From Streptomyces diastatochromogenes (GTDB taxonomy: Bacteria > Actinomycetota > Actinomycetes > Streptomycetales > Streptomycetaceae), in assembly GCA_026913215.1 (NCBI GenBank), contig JAPTYK010000001.1:5146001-5210000 (forward strand): a DNA stretch of 64,000 nt, written 5' to 3'. Positions 46,322 to 57,433 of this stretch are shown here, one piece after another. A program made the position numbers and the translations under genes. Position 1 is the first letter of the stretch, and each line of letters starts with the position of its first letter. A model generated the notes under the pieces. That model was not told the origin of the DNA and did no database searches. It saw only the letters and a program-made list of their open reading frames with translations.

Positions 46322-49300
46322 ATGGCGGAACAGCGGTCGGGCGGTGCGGCGGATCACGGGGGCAGGAGCGGACCCGAGCACGTCCTCGTGGTCTTCCCCG
46401 GCTATCACCGCCCGTGGGCGACCTGGGTCAACCAACGGCTCGACGCCCACGGCGTGCGCGCCACCCTCCAGCGCTGGGACCCTCCGCGCGAAGTGCCCCT
46501 CGAAGACTCGCTCGGCGACCTGCTGCTCGCCCGGGGCCAGGTGCTGCTCGTCCTGGACGACTGGTTCTTCCAGCTCGGCCCGCGCGCGGCCGGCGAGTGG
46601 AACGACGTGCTGCGCGGCTTCGTCGCCGCCAAGGCCGACCGGTTCGCCGCGGTCAACCTCACCAACCGGCCCCTGCTCCCGGCCACCGCCGTCCTCGAAC
46701 CCGTCAGCCTGTGGGGCGTCGGCGAGGAGGAGGCCGAGGCCCGGCTGCTCAGCCGGCTCGGCATCGACCCGCGCCGCACCGCCGGCACCCGGCTGCCCGC
46801 CGGGGCCCTCGTCCGCTTCCCGGACACGCCCCCGAGATCTGGGGCGAGATCCCCGCCGCAACCCGCGGTTCACCGGCCGCGACGACCTCCTCACCGAGCT
46901 CCAGGCGCGGCTCATGGACGCCGACCGGGGCAACTCCGCCTGCACCCTGCTCGGCATGTCCGGCATCGGCAAGACCCAGCTCGCCGCCGAGTACGCCCAC
47001 CGCTTCAGGCCCGACTACGACGTCGTCTGGTGGGTCAACTCCGACGACCGCAACGTCCAGCGCGACCGCTTCGGCGAACTCGCCGCCGAACTCGGCCTGA
47101 CCACCGGCAACGAGCCCGGCGAACGCATCCGCGCCGTCCGCGAGGCCCTGCGCCGGGGCGATCCGTACTCCCGCTGGCTCGTCGTCTTCGACGGCTGGGA
47201 CGACACCGACGGCGCCAACGTGATGCTGCCCCAGGGCCCCGGCCACGTCCTCATCACCTCCCGCAACCGCGGCTGGGGCGACTACACCGACATCCTCGAA
47301 GTCCCCAGCTTCGACCGGGCCGAGTCCACGGGCTACCTGATGCGCCGCGCCCCGCACATCACCGCGCCCGAGGCCGACGAGGTCGCCTCCGAGTTCGGAG
47401 ACGTACCCCTGCCGCTCGTCCAGGCCGCGGCCTGGCTGGGCGAGTCGCGCATGGAGGTCCCCGAGTACCTGCGCATGGTCCGCGAAGGACGCATCTCCGC
47501 CATGGACGAGCCGTCCGGCGGCGACGGCATCCCCAACGCCTCCCTGACCTCCTGGTCGATACTGATCAACCGGCTCCGACGCACCCAGCCGCAGGCCATC
47601 GACGTCCTCAGCCTGTGCGCCTCCTTCGCCCCCGGCCGCATCCCGCTCGGCATCGTCCGCGCCTACCCGCAGGCCGACCTCCCCGAGGACCTGCGCTGGA
47701 TGGTCACCGACCTCGCCGCCTGGTCCCGGGCCCTGGACACCCTGGTCAACTACTCCGTGCTCAGCCGCGAGTCACGCGGCCCGGTCGCGAGCGGGGAGAT
47801 GGGGCCCCACCAGGAGTCCGTGCACATGCACCGGCTCGTCCACGACATCGTCGCCCGGCTCACCGACGGCGAACACCGCACGGCCCACCGCAAGGCGGTC
47901 CGCACCCTGCTCGCCGAGGCCGACCCCGGCAACCCCCTCGACAGCCGGAACTGGCCCCGGTACGCCGAACTCCTGCCCCACCTGGACCCCTCCGGGGCCC
48001 TGGCCAGCCGGAACCCGCGCGTGCAGACCGCCGTGCTCAACTGCCTGCGCTACTGCTTCCGCAGCGGCGAGTTCAAGGCGGGCGTCCGCCTCGCGGAGAG
48101 GATCCGGGAGAACTGGTCCACCTTCATGGACCCGGTGAGCTCCGAGATGCAGGAACTCACCAACCAGGAGAGCAACATCCTGCGCCGGTACGGACGCTTC
48201 CGGGACGCGTACCAACTCGACCTCGCGCTGCGCGCCCGCCTCGACGAGGCGACGACCCCCGATCCGCTCGGCCTGCTCCGCTCGGCCATCTCCATCTCCA
48301 GCGACCTCCGCCACCTCGGCCAGTACCAGGAGGCGGAACGGATGCAGCGCGACGTCGTCGCCGAGTCCCGGCGCCTGCTCGGCGAGAACGAGTTCCTCAC
48401 CCTCGTCGCCGGGAACGACCTCGGAGTCGCCCTGCGGATGCTCGGACGCTACAAGGAGGCGTACGAGCAGGACATCGCCTCCTTCACCCGCGCGGAGAGC
48501 TCTCTCGGCGCCCTGCACTCGCAGACCCTCATCCTCGGCAACAACGTCGCCCAGGACCAACGCCTGCTCGGCCAGTACCGCGAGGCACTGGCCCGCCAGG
48601 AGGCCAACGTCCGCGTGCACGTCCGGGTCATGGGGCCGCAGCACCTCCAGACCCTGTACGCGCGGGCGCAACTCGCCCTGTGCCGCAGGCGGGAGGGCAG
48701 TTTCCAGCAGGACCTCGGCGCCACCATGGCGAGCCTGCTCGAACAGATGCAGCAGGTCCACGGACGCGACCACTACATCACCCTCTCGTCCATCAACAAC
48801 TACGCCAACTTCCTCCGCGAACACGGCGACCTCGACCAGGCCCGCGAACTCAGCCACGAGGCCGAGGCCGGCTACCGCGCCCTCCTCGGCCCCGCCCACC
48901 CGGTCGCCACCGGCGTCCTCGCCAACACCGCCCTCGTCCTCCAGGCCTCCGGCGAACGCGCCGACGCCCTGGCCATCCTGGAGGCAGCCCTCGCCGGACT
49001 CACCTCCTCGCTCGGACCCGACCACCCCTGGGTCCTCGGCTGCGCCCTCAACACCTGCGCCGCCCGCAACTTCAACGGCCGGGTGCAGGACGCCGCCGAA
49101 CTCAGCCGGGACACCCTGCGCCGCGCCCGGCACACCCTGGGCAACGAGCACCCGCTCACCCTGTCGAGCCAGGTGGCCCTCGCCACCGACCTGCGCGGCC
49201 TCAGGGAGAACGAGGAGGCGGGCAAGCTGGAGGAGGACGCCCTGCTCACCCTCACCCGGACGCTCGGCGCCCAGCACCCGCACACCCTGTCGGCACGGCA

Positions 49301-49343
49301 GCGGAACAGGCCCTACTGGGACTTCGAGGCCAACCTCGCCTGA
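46322..49343 (+). CDS. TIR-NB-ARC-TPR protein (FxSxx system TPR type, one frameshift)
   Basis: About 1007 residues from ATG 46322 (GGGAG ten bases upstream). TIR-like domain: EHVLVVFPGYHRPWATWVNQ, LQRWDPPREVPLEDSLGDLL, VLLVLDDWFFQLGPRAAGEW. Near 46833 one base is missing; then the STAND NTPase: RFTGRDDLLTELQARLM, P-loop TLLGMSGIGKTQLAAEYA, WLVVFDGWDDTDGANVMLPQ. From about residue 600, tetratricopeptide repeats (LGQYQEAERMQRDVVAESRR, LGRYKEAYEQDIASFTRAES). NLR-like architecture: TPR sensing, NTP-driven assembly, TIR effector or scaffold. It ends the cluster. Confidence 0.88.
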
Positions 49344-49370
49344 CAAGGCCGTACGAGCACCGGAAACGCC

Positions 49371-49406
49371 GGAGGCCCGGCACCCCGAGTGGGGTGCCGG
49401 GCCTCC
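49371..49406. terminator. Bidirectional terminator
   Basis: GGAGGCCCGGCACCCC (49371-49386), loop GAGT, GGGGTGCCGGGCCTCC (49391-49406). Between the convergent TIR/TPR gene and kgd. Confidence 0.9.
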
Positions 49407-49431
49407 TTCCGTACGCGTACGGAACGGTCGA

Positions 49432-52400
49432 TCAGGCGTCGAAGACCTCGTTGACCAGCTGCTGCTGCTCCGCCTGGTGGCGCTTGGCCGAGCCGACCGC
49501 CGGGGAGGAGGAGTGCGGACGCGAGATCCGGCGCAGGCGCTCGCCCGCCGGGATGTCCGCGCCGACCGCCAGGTCCAGGTGGTCGATCAGGTTGAGCGCG
49601 ATGAACGGCCAGGCACCCTGGTTCGCCGGCTCCTCCTGCGCCCAGATGTACTTCGCGGCGTTCGGGTACTTGGCGATCTCGGCCTGGAGCTCGGCACCCG
49701 GCAGCGGGTACAGGCGCTCCAGACGGATGATCGCGGTCTCCGTGTCGCCGCGCTTCTGACGCTCGGCCTCCAGGTCGTAGTAGACCTTGCCGGCGCAGAA
49801 GACGACCTTGCGGACGTCGGCCGGGTTGACCGTCGTGTCGCCGATCACCGGGCGGAAGCCGCCGGTGGTGAACTCCTCCACCTTGGACGCCGCGGCCTTC
49901 AGACGCAGCATCGACTTCGGGGTGAAGACGATGAGCGGCTTGTGGTGCGGGTTGTGGACCTGCCAGCGCAGCAGGTGGAAGTAGTTCGACGGCAGCGTCG
50001 GCATGGCGACCGTCATGTTGTCCTGGGCGCACATCTGGAGGAAGCGCTCCGGGCGCGCGGACGAGTGGTCCGGGCCCTGGCCCTCGTAGCCGTGCGGCAG
50101 GAGCAGCGTGACGCCGGAGGTCTGGCCCCACTTCTGCTCGGCCGAGGAGATGAACTCGTCGACGACGGTCTGCGCGCCGTTGACGAAGTCACCGAACTGG
50201 GCCTCCCAGATGACCAGGGAGTCCGGGCGGGCCAGCGAGTAGCCGTACTCGAAGCCCATCGCCGCGTACTCGCTGAGCAGCGAGTCGTAGACGTTGTAGT
50301 GGGCCTGGTCCTCGGTCAGGTAGAGCAGCGGGGTGTAGTCCTCGCCGGTCTCCTGGTCGACGAGCACCGCGTGGCGCTGGCCGAAGGTGCCGCGGCGGGA
50401 GTCCTGGCCCGACAGGCGGACCGGGGTGCCCTCCATCAGCAGGGAGCCGATGGCGAGGGTCTCGCCGAAGCCCCAGTCGATGGTGCCGTCGTCGATGGAG
50501 GCGGCGCGGCGCTGCATCTGCGGGAGCAGACGCGGGTGGACCGTGATCCGCTCCGGGATGCTGACCTGCGACTCGGCGATCCGCTTCACGACCTCCTGGG
50601 AGACCGCGGTGGTGACGCCGACCGGGAACTCGGCCCGCGCGTCCGGCACCGTGGTCGCCGCCGGGGCGGCGGTGGCCTCGCGGACCTCCGCGAACACCTT
50701 CTCCAGCTGGCCCTGGAAGTCCTGGAGCGCCTGCTCCGCCTCTTCGAGGGTGATGTCGCCGCGACCGATGAGCGACTCGGTGTACAGCTTGCGCACCGAA
50801 CGCTTCTTGTCGATCAGGTTGTACATCTGCGGGTTGGTGAACTGCGGGTTGTCGCCCTCGTTGTGACCGCGGCGGCGGTAGCAGATGAGGTCGATCACGA
50901 CGTCCTTGTTGAACGTCTGGCGGAACTCGAAGGCGAGCCGCGCGACGCGGACCACGGCCTCCGGGTCGTCGCCGTTCACGTGGAAGATCGGCGCCTCGAT
51001 CATGCGGGCCACGTCGGTCGCGTACATCGAGGAACGCGAGGACTCCGGGGCGGCGGTGAAGCCGACCTGGTTGTTGATGACGATGTGGACCGTGCCGCCG
51101 GTGCGGTAGCCCCGCAGCTGCGACATGTTCAGCGTCTCGGCGACGACGCCCTGGCCGGCGAAGGCCGCGTCGCCGTGGAGGGCGACGGGCAGGACGGTGA
51201 AGTCCGTGCCGCCCTTGTTGATGACGTCCTGCTTGGCGCGGACGATGCCTTCCAGGACCGGGTCGACCGCCTCCAGGTGGGAGGGGTTGGCGGCCAGGGA
51301 GACCGTGATCTGCTCGCCGTCGAGACCGGTGAAGGTGCCCGTGGCGCCCAGGTGGTACTTCACGTCGCCGGAGCCGTGCATCGACTTCGGGTCGAGGTTG
51401 CCCTCGAACTCGCGGAAGATCTGTGCGTACGACTTGCCGACGATGTTCGCCAGGACGTTCAGGCGGCCGCGGTGGGCCATGCCGATGACGACCTCGTCGA
51501 GGCGCGACTCGGCGGCCGAGTCGATGACCGCGTCGAGCAGCGGGATGACGGACTCGCCGCCCTCCAGGGAGAAGCGCTTCTGGCCGACGTACTTCGTCTG
51601 CAGGAAGGTCTCGAAGGCCTCCGCCGCGTTCAGCCGGCGCAGGATCCGCAGCTGCTCCTCGCGCTCCACGCGGGAGTGCGGGCGCTCGACGCGGTCCTGG
51701 ATCCACTTGCGCTGCTTCGGGTCCTGGATGTGCATGAACTCGACGCCGGTGGTGCGGCAGTACGAGTCGCGGAGCACGCCGAGGATGTCGCGGAGCTTCA
51801 TCATCGACTTGCCGGCGAAGCCGCCGACCGCGAACTCCCGCTCCAGGTCCCACAGGGTGAGGCCGTGCTCGGTGATGTCCAGGTCGGGGTGCTTGCGCTG
51901 CTTGTACTCCAGCGGGTCGGTGTCGGCCATGACGTGGCCGCGGACCCGGTAGGAGTGGATGAGCTCGAAGACGCGCGCGGCCTTGGTGACGTCGTCGTCG
52001 TGCGAGGCGTCGATGTCCTTGAGCCAGCGGACCGGCTCGTAGGGGATGCGCAGGGCCTTGAAGATCTCGTCGTAGAAGCCCTCCTCGCCGAGGAGGAGGT
52101 TCGCCACGATCCGCAGGAACTCGCCGGAGGCGGCGCCCTGGATGACGCGGTGGTCGTACGTCGAGGTCAGGGTCATGACCTTCGAGATGCCCAGCTTGTT
52201 CAGGGTGTCCTGGGAGGTGCCCTGGAACTCGGCCGGGTAGTCCATCGAGCCGACGCCCATGATGACCGACTGTCCGGGCATCAGACGCGGCACGGAGTGG
52301 ACGGTGCCGAGGCCGCCGGGGTTGGTCAGGGAGACCGTCACGCCGGAGAAGTCGTCCATCGTCAGCTTGCCCACGCGGGCGCGCTTGACGATGTCCTCGT

Positions 52401-53222
52401 AGGCCTGCCAGAACTCGAAGAAGTTGAGCGTCTCGGCCTTCTTGATGCCCGCGACGACGAGCTGGCGGTCGCCGTTGGGCTTGACCAGGTCGATCGCGAG
52501 GCCGAAGTTCACGTGCTCCGGCTTGACCAGGGTCGGCTTGCCGTCCTTCTCCGCGAAGGAGTAGTTCATCGACGGCATGGCCTTGATCGCCTGCACCATC
52601 GCGTAGCCGATCAGGTGCGTGAAGGAGATCTTCCCGCCCCGGGCGCGCTTCAGGTGGTTGTTGATCACGATCCGGTTGTCGAAGAGCAGCTTCACCGGGA
52701 CGGCGCGGACGGACGTGGCCGTCGGCACCTCCAGGGAGGCGTTCATGTTCTTCGCGACCGCGGCGGCGGGCCGCGCAGCGTGATCAGCTCGGGGCGGCGG
52801 GGGCCTCGACGGGCTCCTTGGCCTTGACCGGCGCCGGAGCGGCGGCGGCCGGCTTCGCGGCGACCGGCGCGGGGGCGCGGCGGGCTTCACGGGAGCCGGA
52901 GCAGGGGCCGCGACCGGGGCGGGCGCGGGGGCCGGAACGGCCGCCGGAGCCGAAGGCGCGGCCTGTGCGGGGCCCGCCTGCGGCGCGACGGGCGCGCTCG
53001 GGTGGTGGTGGCGGCCGGGGCGGCCGGGGTCTCCGACGCTCCGGGCTTGTAGTCGGCGAAGAAGTCCCACCAGGCACGATCGACTGAATTCGGGTCCTGG
53101 AGGTACTGCTGGTAGATCTCGTCGACGAGCCACTCATTGGCACCGAAGGCGGCTGCGGGGCTCACGCCCTGCCCGTCTTGGTCGGCCGGGGAGCTCGGGG
53201 TACTGGGGGACTGAGACGACAC
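49432..53222 (-). CDS. kgd: Multifunctional 2-oxoglutarate decarboxylase/dehydrogenase E1 with E2o-like domain
   Basis: About 1265 residues from GTG 53222. N-terminus GANEWLVDEIYQQYLQDPNS and DRAWWDFFADYKPG; an Ala/Pro linker; the acyltransferase-like domain with LTSTYDHRVIQGAASGEFLR (catalytic His); then the E1 thiamine-diphosphate part (VIGMAHRGRLNVLANIVGKS, HGDAAFAGQGVVAETLNMSQ, GTVHIVINNQVGFTAAPESS) to SSSPAVGSAKRHQAEQQQLV. This fusion is the actinobacterial form feeding the TCA cycle. Single-base losses affect only the linker and its edge (near 53005, 52885, 52780). Confidence 0.95.
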
Positions 53223-53275
53223 GGCGGCAACCGCCCTCTTCCGCTTCGCAAGGTGATGGACAGCGGAAATAAAGG

Positions 53276-54622
53276 CTACGCCTGTCCGGCCGAGAGGTGC
53301 AGGCCAGGCACTCCAACGTTGCGCAAGTCACACTTGACAGCGTGTTTCGACGCCTTGAATGGCGGGAAACAAGCGTGGTTCCGCATGTGTGAGGGTACGG
53401 AAAGCGCGAGCACGGCCCACTTCGACCGCACCCTGACCACGTCCCGCTCACGTGAACGCAGCTTCTGCCCACGTACACGCAGAACGCGTGCTTCCGGTTC
53501 GAACCCTACGTCAATCTCGCAGGGGAGACTGCCCGGAAGAGTGACTCTGATGCGGCAGCCACGTGACGATTCGGCCACTCCGATCCCGCCGCCGTGCAGA
53601 TCCACCGCCCACCGCGCGATCGCGAGCCCGAGCCCCGTCCCGCCGTCGCTGCCCGGCCCCTGCCGGTCCGGGGCCGCGCCCCGGTTGAACCGCTCGAAGA
53701 CCTTGTGCCGCTCCGACTCCGGGATGCCGGGGCCCTCGTCCTCGACCTCCAGCTCCAGCGAGTCCGGATACGGGCCGCGCCGGGCCCGGACCGTGACCCG
53801 GCCGTGCGGCGGGGAGTGCTTCACCGCGTTGTCGATCAGGTTCGCCATCACCTGGTGCAGCCGCTCCGCGTCCGCGTGCGCGACCAGCTCGGGCGGCGAC
53901 ACGTCCAGGTGCAGGTGCACGTCCGTACGGCGGTGCAGGCCCGAGGTGGACGACAGGCCGCGCTGGGACGCCGCCAGGTTCGCCTCCCGCAGGACCCCCG
54001 ACAGATACGGCCAGACCTCGAAGCGGCTCGCCCTGAGCGCGACGACACCGTTGTCAAGACGGGACAGGTCGAGCAGCGTCTCCACCAGCCGGCCGAGCCG
54101 CTCCGTCTGCTTCAGCGCCGACCGCATGGTCTCCGGATCGGCCTCGGACACGCCGTCCACCACGTTCTCCAGGACGGCCCGGAGCGCGGCGATCGGCGTG
54201 CGCAGCTCGTGCGAGACGTTCGCCACCAGCTCCTTGCGGTGCCGGTCGACGGCCTCCAGGTCGTCCGCCATGCGGTTGATCGTCGACGCGAGGTCGCCCA
54301 GCTCGTCCCGCCGGTCCGCGCCCCGCACCCGGCGGCTGAAGTCGCCGCGCGAGATCGACCCGGCCACCGTGTTCATCTCGTCGAGCGGGGCCGTCAGGGA
54401 CTGCGCCACGAACTGGGTGATCAGCAGGGTCGCGATCATCGCGAAGATCGTGATGTACCGGAACTCCGTGGACGTGCGGATCGCCACCAGGGCCAGTCCG
54501 GAGGTCAGCAGCACCGCCCCGACGACCAGGGCGCCCAGCTTCGTCTTGATCGAGATCACGATCCGGCGGGGCCGGCGCGGTCCCTGTCCCGTGTGCGGCC
54601 TCCCGGGCCCCGGCGGGTTCAC
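53276..54622 (-). CDS. Sensor histidine kinase
   Basis: From GTG 54622. Membrane segments KLGALVVGAVLLTSGLALVA and ITIFAMIATLLITQFVAQSL, HAMP (SLTAPLDEMNTVAGSISRGD), H-box VSHELRTPIAALRAVLENVV, N-box MANLIDNAVKHSPPHGR, G-boxes EDEGPGIPESERHKVFERFN and GGTGLGLAIARWAV. The kinase proper ends near IRVTLPGSLP (about 53515); the remaining basic tail to 53276 is unlike kinases and may come from a missed shift. GTGA overlap with the response regulator; located beside kgd. Confidence 0.92.
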   Translation of the reverse strand: MNPPGPGRPHTGQGPRRPRRIVISIKTKLGALVVGAVLLTSGLALVAIRTSTEFRYITIFAMIATLLITQFVAQSLTAPLDEMNTVAGSISRGDFSRRVRGADRRDELGDLASTINRMADDLEAVDRHRKELVANVSHELRTPIAALRAVLENVVDGVSEADPETMRSALKQTERLGRLVETLLDLSRLDNGVVALRASRFEVWPYLSGVLREANLAASQRGLSSTSGLHRRTDVHLHLDVSPPELVAHADAERLHQVMANLIDNAVKHSPPHGRVTVRARRGPYPDSLELEVEDEGPGIPESERHKVFERFNRGAAPDRQGPGSDGGTGLGLAIARWAVDLHGGGIGVAESSRGCRIRVTLPGSLPCEIDVGFEPEARVLRVRGQKLRSRERDVVRVRSKWAVLALSVPSHMRNHACFPPFKASKHAVKCDLRNVGVPGLHLSAGQA

Positions 54623-55356
54623 GGCGCCGGGGTCTCCAGCGCGTAGCCGACGCCGTGGACCGTACGGATCCGCTCGGCCCCGATCTTCCGGCGCAGCGCC
54701 TTGATGTGGCTGTCCACGGTCCGGGTGCCCGAGGCGTCCGCCCAGTCCCACACCTCCGCGAGCAGCTGCTCGCGGGAGAGCACCGCGCGCGGGGTGCTCG
54801 CCAGACAGACGAGCAGGTCGAACTCGGTCGGGGTCAGGTGCACGTCCTCCGCGCGGACCCGGACCCGGCGCTGCGCGTGGTCGATCTCCAGCTCGCCCAG
54901 GCGCAGGATCCCGCTGCGCGGGGTGGCCGCCGCGAGCGCGGCCCGCTCCACCCGGCGCAGCAGCACGTGCACCCGGGCGGCCAGCTCGCGCATCGAGAAC
55001 GGCTTGGTCATGTAGTCGTCCGCGCCGACGCCGAGGCCGACCAGCATGTCGGTCTCGTCGTCGCGGGCGGTCAGCATGAGGACCGGGACGGGGCGCTGGG
55101 CCTGGACCCTGCGGCACACCTCCAGGCCGTCGAAACCGGGCAGCATCACGTCCAGGACCATCAGGTCGGGCTGCCAGGCCTCGGCCGCGTCGACGGCCGC
55201 CGGGCCGTCGGTCGCGGTCTGCACGAGGAAGCCCTCGGCGCGCAGCCGGGCCGAGATCGCCTCCACGATCGTGGCGTCGTCCTCGACCACCAGGACGCGC
55301 CGCTGGGCCCCCGGAGTGGCCGCCGCACCGTGGTGAGTGGTGTGTGTCTGCTCCAT
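54619..55356 (-). CDS. OmpR-family response regulator
   Basis: 245 residues. Receiver: RRVLVVEDDATIVEAISARL, phospho-acceptor Asp in DLMVLDVMLPGFDGLEVCRR, Lys in ADDYMTKPFSMRELAARVHV. Winged helix: HLTPTEFDLLVCLASTPRAV and TRTVDSHIKALRRKIGAERI. Pairs with the kinase encoded immediately downstream. The signal is unknown. Confidence 0.96.
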   Translation of the reverse strand: MEQTHTTHHGAAATPGAQRRVLVVEDDATIVEAISARLRAEGFLVQTATDGPAAVDAAEAWQPDLMVLDVMLPGFDGLEVCRRVQAQRPVPVLMLTARDDETDMLVGLGVGADDYMTKPFSMRELAARVHVLLRRVERAALAAATPRSGILRLGELEIDHAQRRVRVRAEDVHLTPTEFDLLVCLASTPRAVLSREQLLAEVWDWADASGTRTVDSHIKALRRKIGAERIRTVHGVGYALETPAP

Positions 55357-55427
55357 TGCCCCGCCTCGCGTCGCCGATGTCGGTGCAGCAGCCTAGAGGT
55401 ACCGACGGCGTCCCGGCTATCCAGGAG

Positions 55428-56099
55428 CTACGCGGGACGGACGGCGAGGTGGACCACGTCGGGGACGCCCCGGGCAACGGGGATCTCTTCCGTCCGTACC
55501 CCGCTGAATCCGGCATTCCGCAACGACCCTTCGAAATCCGCGGACGGCCGGGCGGACCACACGGCGAGGATCCCGCCCGGGTTCAGCCGGGCCGCGCAGG
55601 CCGCCAATCCCTCGGCCGAGTAAAGGGATTCGTTGTCCTCGGTGACCGTCCAGTCGGGGCCGTTGTCGACGTCGAGACAGAGGGCGTCGTAGGTGTCGGT
55701 CGTGGTGCGGAGGTGGGTCACCAGGTCCGTGTGCAGGATCACGGTCCGGGGATCGGCGAGCGCGGCCCCGGAGATCGCGGAGAGGGGCCCCTGACGGTGC
55801 CAGTCGATGATCGCCTCCTCGCGCTCGGCGACCGCGATCCGGCCCCAGCGGGGGTCGGCGGCGGCGTGGGCGAGGGAGAAACCGACGCCGAGGCCGCCGA
55901 CGAGGACGGAGGCGCCCTCGCGGGAGCCCTCCGGGAGGGCGGCCAGGGCCGCGTCGACCAGCAGCCGCTCGGAACGCCCGTCGGAGGTGTCCATCAGGAA
56001 GGTGCCGTTGGCGATGATCTCGTAGTGCTCGGCACGGCGGCGGAGAACGACTTCTCCGTACGGCCCTTCGCGGCGGTCGAGGGTGACGGGGCTGGTCAT
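55428..56099 (-). CDS. Spermidine-synthase-like protein
   Basis: 223 residues from ATG 56099. MTSPVTLDRREGPYGEVVLR, HYEIIANGTFLMDTSDGRSE, SVLVGGLGVGFSLAHAAADP (SAM-type loop), IAVAEREEAIIDWHRQGPLS, DALCLDVDNGPDWTVTEDNE. The Rossmann methyltransferase fold of spermidine-synthase-like proteins, with the acidic GPD segment. Whether it is an aminopropyltransferase is doubtful; such short members are usually called 'spermidine synthase-like'. Confidence 0.85.
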   Translation of the reverse strand: MTSPVTLDRREGPYGEVVLRRRAEHYEIIANGTFLMDTSDGRSERLLVDAALAALPEGSREGASVLVGGLGVGFSLAHAAADPRWGRIAVAEREEAIIDWHRQGPLSAISGAALADPRTVILHTDLVTHLRTTTDTYDALCLDVDNGPDWTVTEDNESLYSAEGLAACAARLNPGGILAVWSARPSADFEGSLRNAGFSGVRTEEIPVARGVPDVVHLAVRPA

Positions 56100-56183
56100 G
56101 ATCACTCCGTTGCTCGTGTGCGTACGGTTCGTCCCGGTCATCCTCGCGAAGCGGCGACGGCCGGGACAAACGCATAACGAGCC

Positions 56184-57263
56184 TTACGGGCGCGGGGCTT
56201 CGCGCTCCACGTACCGCTCGATCGCCTTCAGCTCGCGGCGGGCGCCGACCGGGACGCCGTAGGTGCGGTCGGCGGTGATCGGCGCCACGGCGATCCGGCC
56301 GTCGCGGAGCAGGGCGGTGGAGTCGGCGTCCTCCGCCGTCTCGGTGCAGGGGTCGCCCGGGGTCTCCTCGCAGACCCCGAGGCCGATCTCGAAGGAGTCC
56401 TCGCCGGTCCGCTCGTAGGCGTGCCAGACCACCTGCCCGTCCCCGACGCGCGTCCAGACCGGCGCTCCGGCCCGCCCGCCGGCGCTGACGTCGGGGTAGT
56501 CGACCTTGAGGGCGAAGGCCGAGGTCAGCAGGCCGCGACTCCGGAGACCGGCGACGAAGCGCGCGCCGAACTCGGCGTTGGCCCGGTAGTTCACCCGCGG
56601 GAAGCTCGTGTTCGTCTCGTCGCCGGAGGAGGAGAACGCGATCGCGGGCACGTCCTGGTCGATCGCGGCGACGGCCGCGCCGACCGTTCCCGAGTCGTTG
56701 ACCTGGGCGGAGACGTTGGGCCCGGAATTGATGCCGGTCAGCACCAGGTCCGGGGCCCCGCTCCAGCCCGCCTCGGCCTTCAGACCGGCGCGCAGGGCGA
56801 GCTTGACGGTGTCGGCGGGAGTCGCCGACGGCGAATCCTTGGCGCAGGCTCCGTCGGCCAGACAGACCCCGTAGACCGCGCCTCCGGAAGGCGCCTGGGT
56901 GCAGTCGCCCTCGTACCCGGCGGGCAGGACGGTGCGGCGCTGGGCCGTCAGGACGCCGCCGTTGGTCACGGCCGTGCCCTTGCCCGACTGGACCTGCCAG
57001 GGCGCCATCACGACGACGTCGGCACCCGCCGCGCACATCGCCCGGCGGAGCTCGTACAGACCCAGCCCGTCGGAGTTGCTCGCCTTCGCCGCCTGCATCG
57101 AGTCGTCGTTGGAGATCAGGATCCGCATGCCCGCGAGTGGGCGGGGGCTGGTGGCGCTGCCGGAGGTTGCAGGGGAGGTGGTGGTGGAGGTGGTGGCGTA
57201 CGCGGTGGCGCCGGCGGCGGTGAGTACGGCGGCTGCGGCGGACAGCGCGAGGTACGTGCGCAT
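56184..57263 (-). CDS. Secreted SurE-like 5'/3'-nucleotidase (acid phosphatase)
   Basis: 359 residues. Signal peptide MRTYLALSAAAAVLTAAGAT. The SurE motif is MRILISNDDSMQAAKASNSD (metal-binding ND-D) with APWQVQSGKGTAVTNGG, LVLTGINSGPNVSAQVNDSG and VPAIAFSSSGDET. SurE enzymes dephosphorylate nucleotides and polyphosphates; the signal peptide makes this an extracellular form. Single gene. Confidence 0.9.
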   Translation of the reverse strand: MRTYLALSAAAAVLTAAGATAYATTSTTTSPATSGSATSPRPLAGMRILISNDDSMQAAKASNSDGLGLYELRRAMCAAGADVVVMAPWQVQSGKGTAVTNGGVLTAQRRTVLPAGYEGDCTQAPSGGAVYGVCLADGACAKDSPSATPADTVKLALRAGLKAEAGWSGAPDLVLTGINSGPNVSAQVNDSGTVGAAVAAIDQDVPAIAFSSSGDETNTSFPRVNYRANAEFGARFVAGLRSRGLLTSAFALKVDYPDVSAGGRAGAPVWTRVGDGQVVWHAYERTGEDSFEIGLGVCEETPGDPCTETAEDADSTALLRDGRIAVAPITADRTYGVPVGARRELKAIERYVEREAPRP

Positions 57264-57307
57264 GCGTGCGGTCCCTTCATGAGCATGACATGCGGGTGGG
57301 GAGGGAG

Positions 57308-57345
57308 GATCCGGGGCCCGGCCCCCCACGGGCGGGCCCCGGATC
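57308..57345 (-). terminator. Terminator of the GH3 gene
   Basis: GATCCGGGGCCCG (57308-57320) pairs with CGGGCCCCGGATC (57333-57345); 12-nt loop. Lies between the GH3 stop and the surE-like gene, both on the minus strand. Confidence 0.75.
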
Positions 57346-57433
57346 GTGCGCGGGGCTGTCAGGTGCCCCGCGGTCTTTGGGTGGATTTCGGATCCAATAT
57401 CCGAATGCGGGATCTGGGATCCGGGACCCTGGG

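Noticed and set aside
49477..52827. An 1116-codon plus-strand open frame opposite kgd
   Set aside because: Antisense shadow of a strongly conserved gene; no domain and no ribosome binding site.
53488..53503. GGTTCGAACCC resembling a tRNA T-arm
   Set aside because: No acceptor, D or anticodon stems around it; it lies in the histidine-kinase tail frame.
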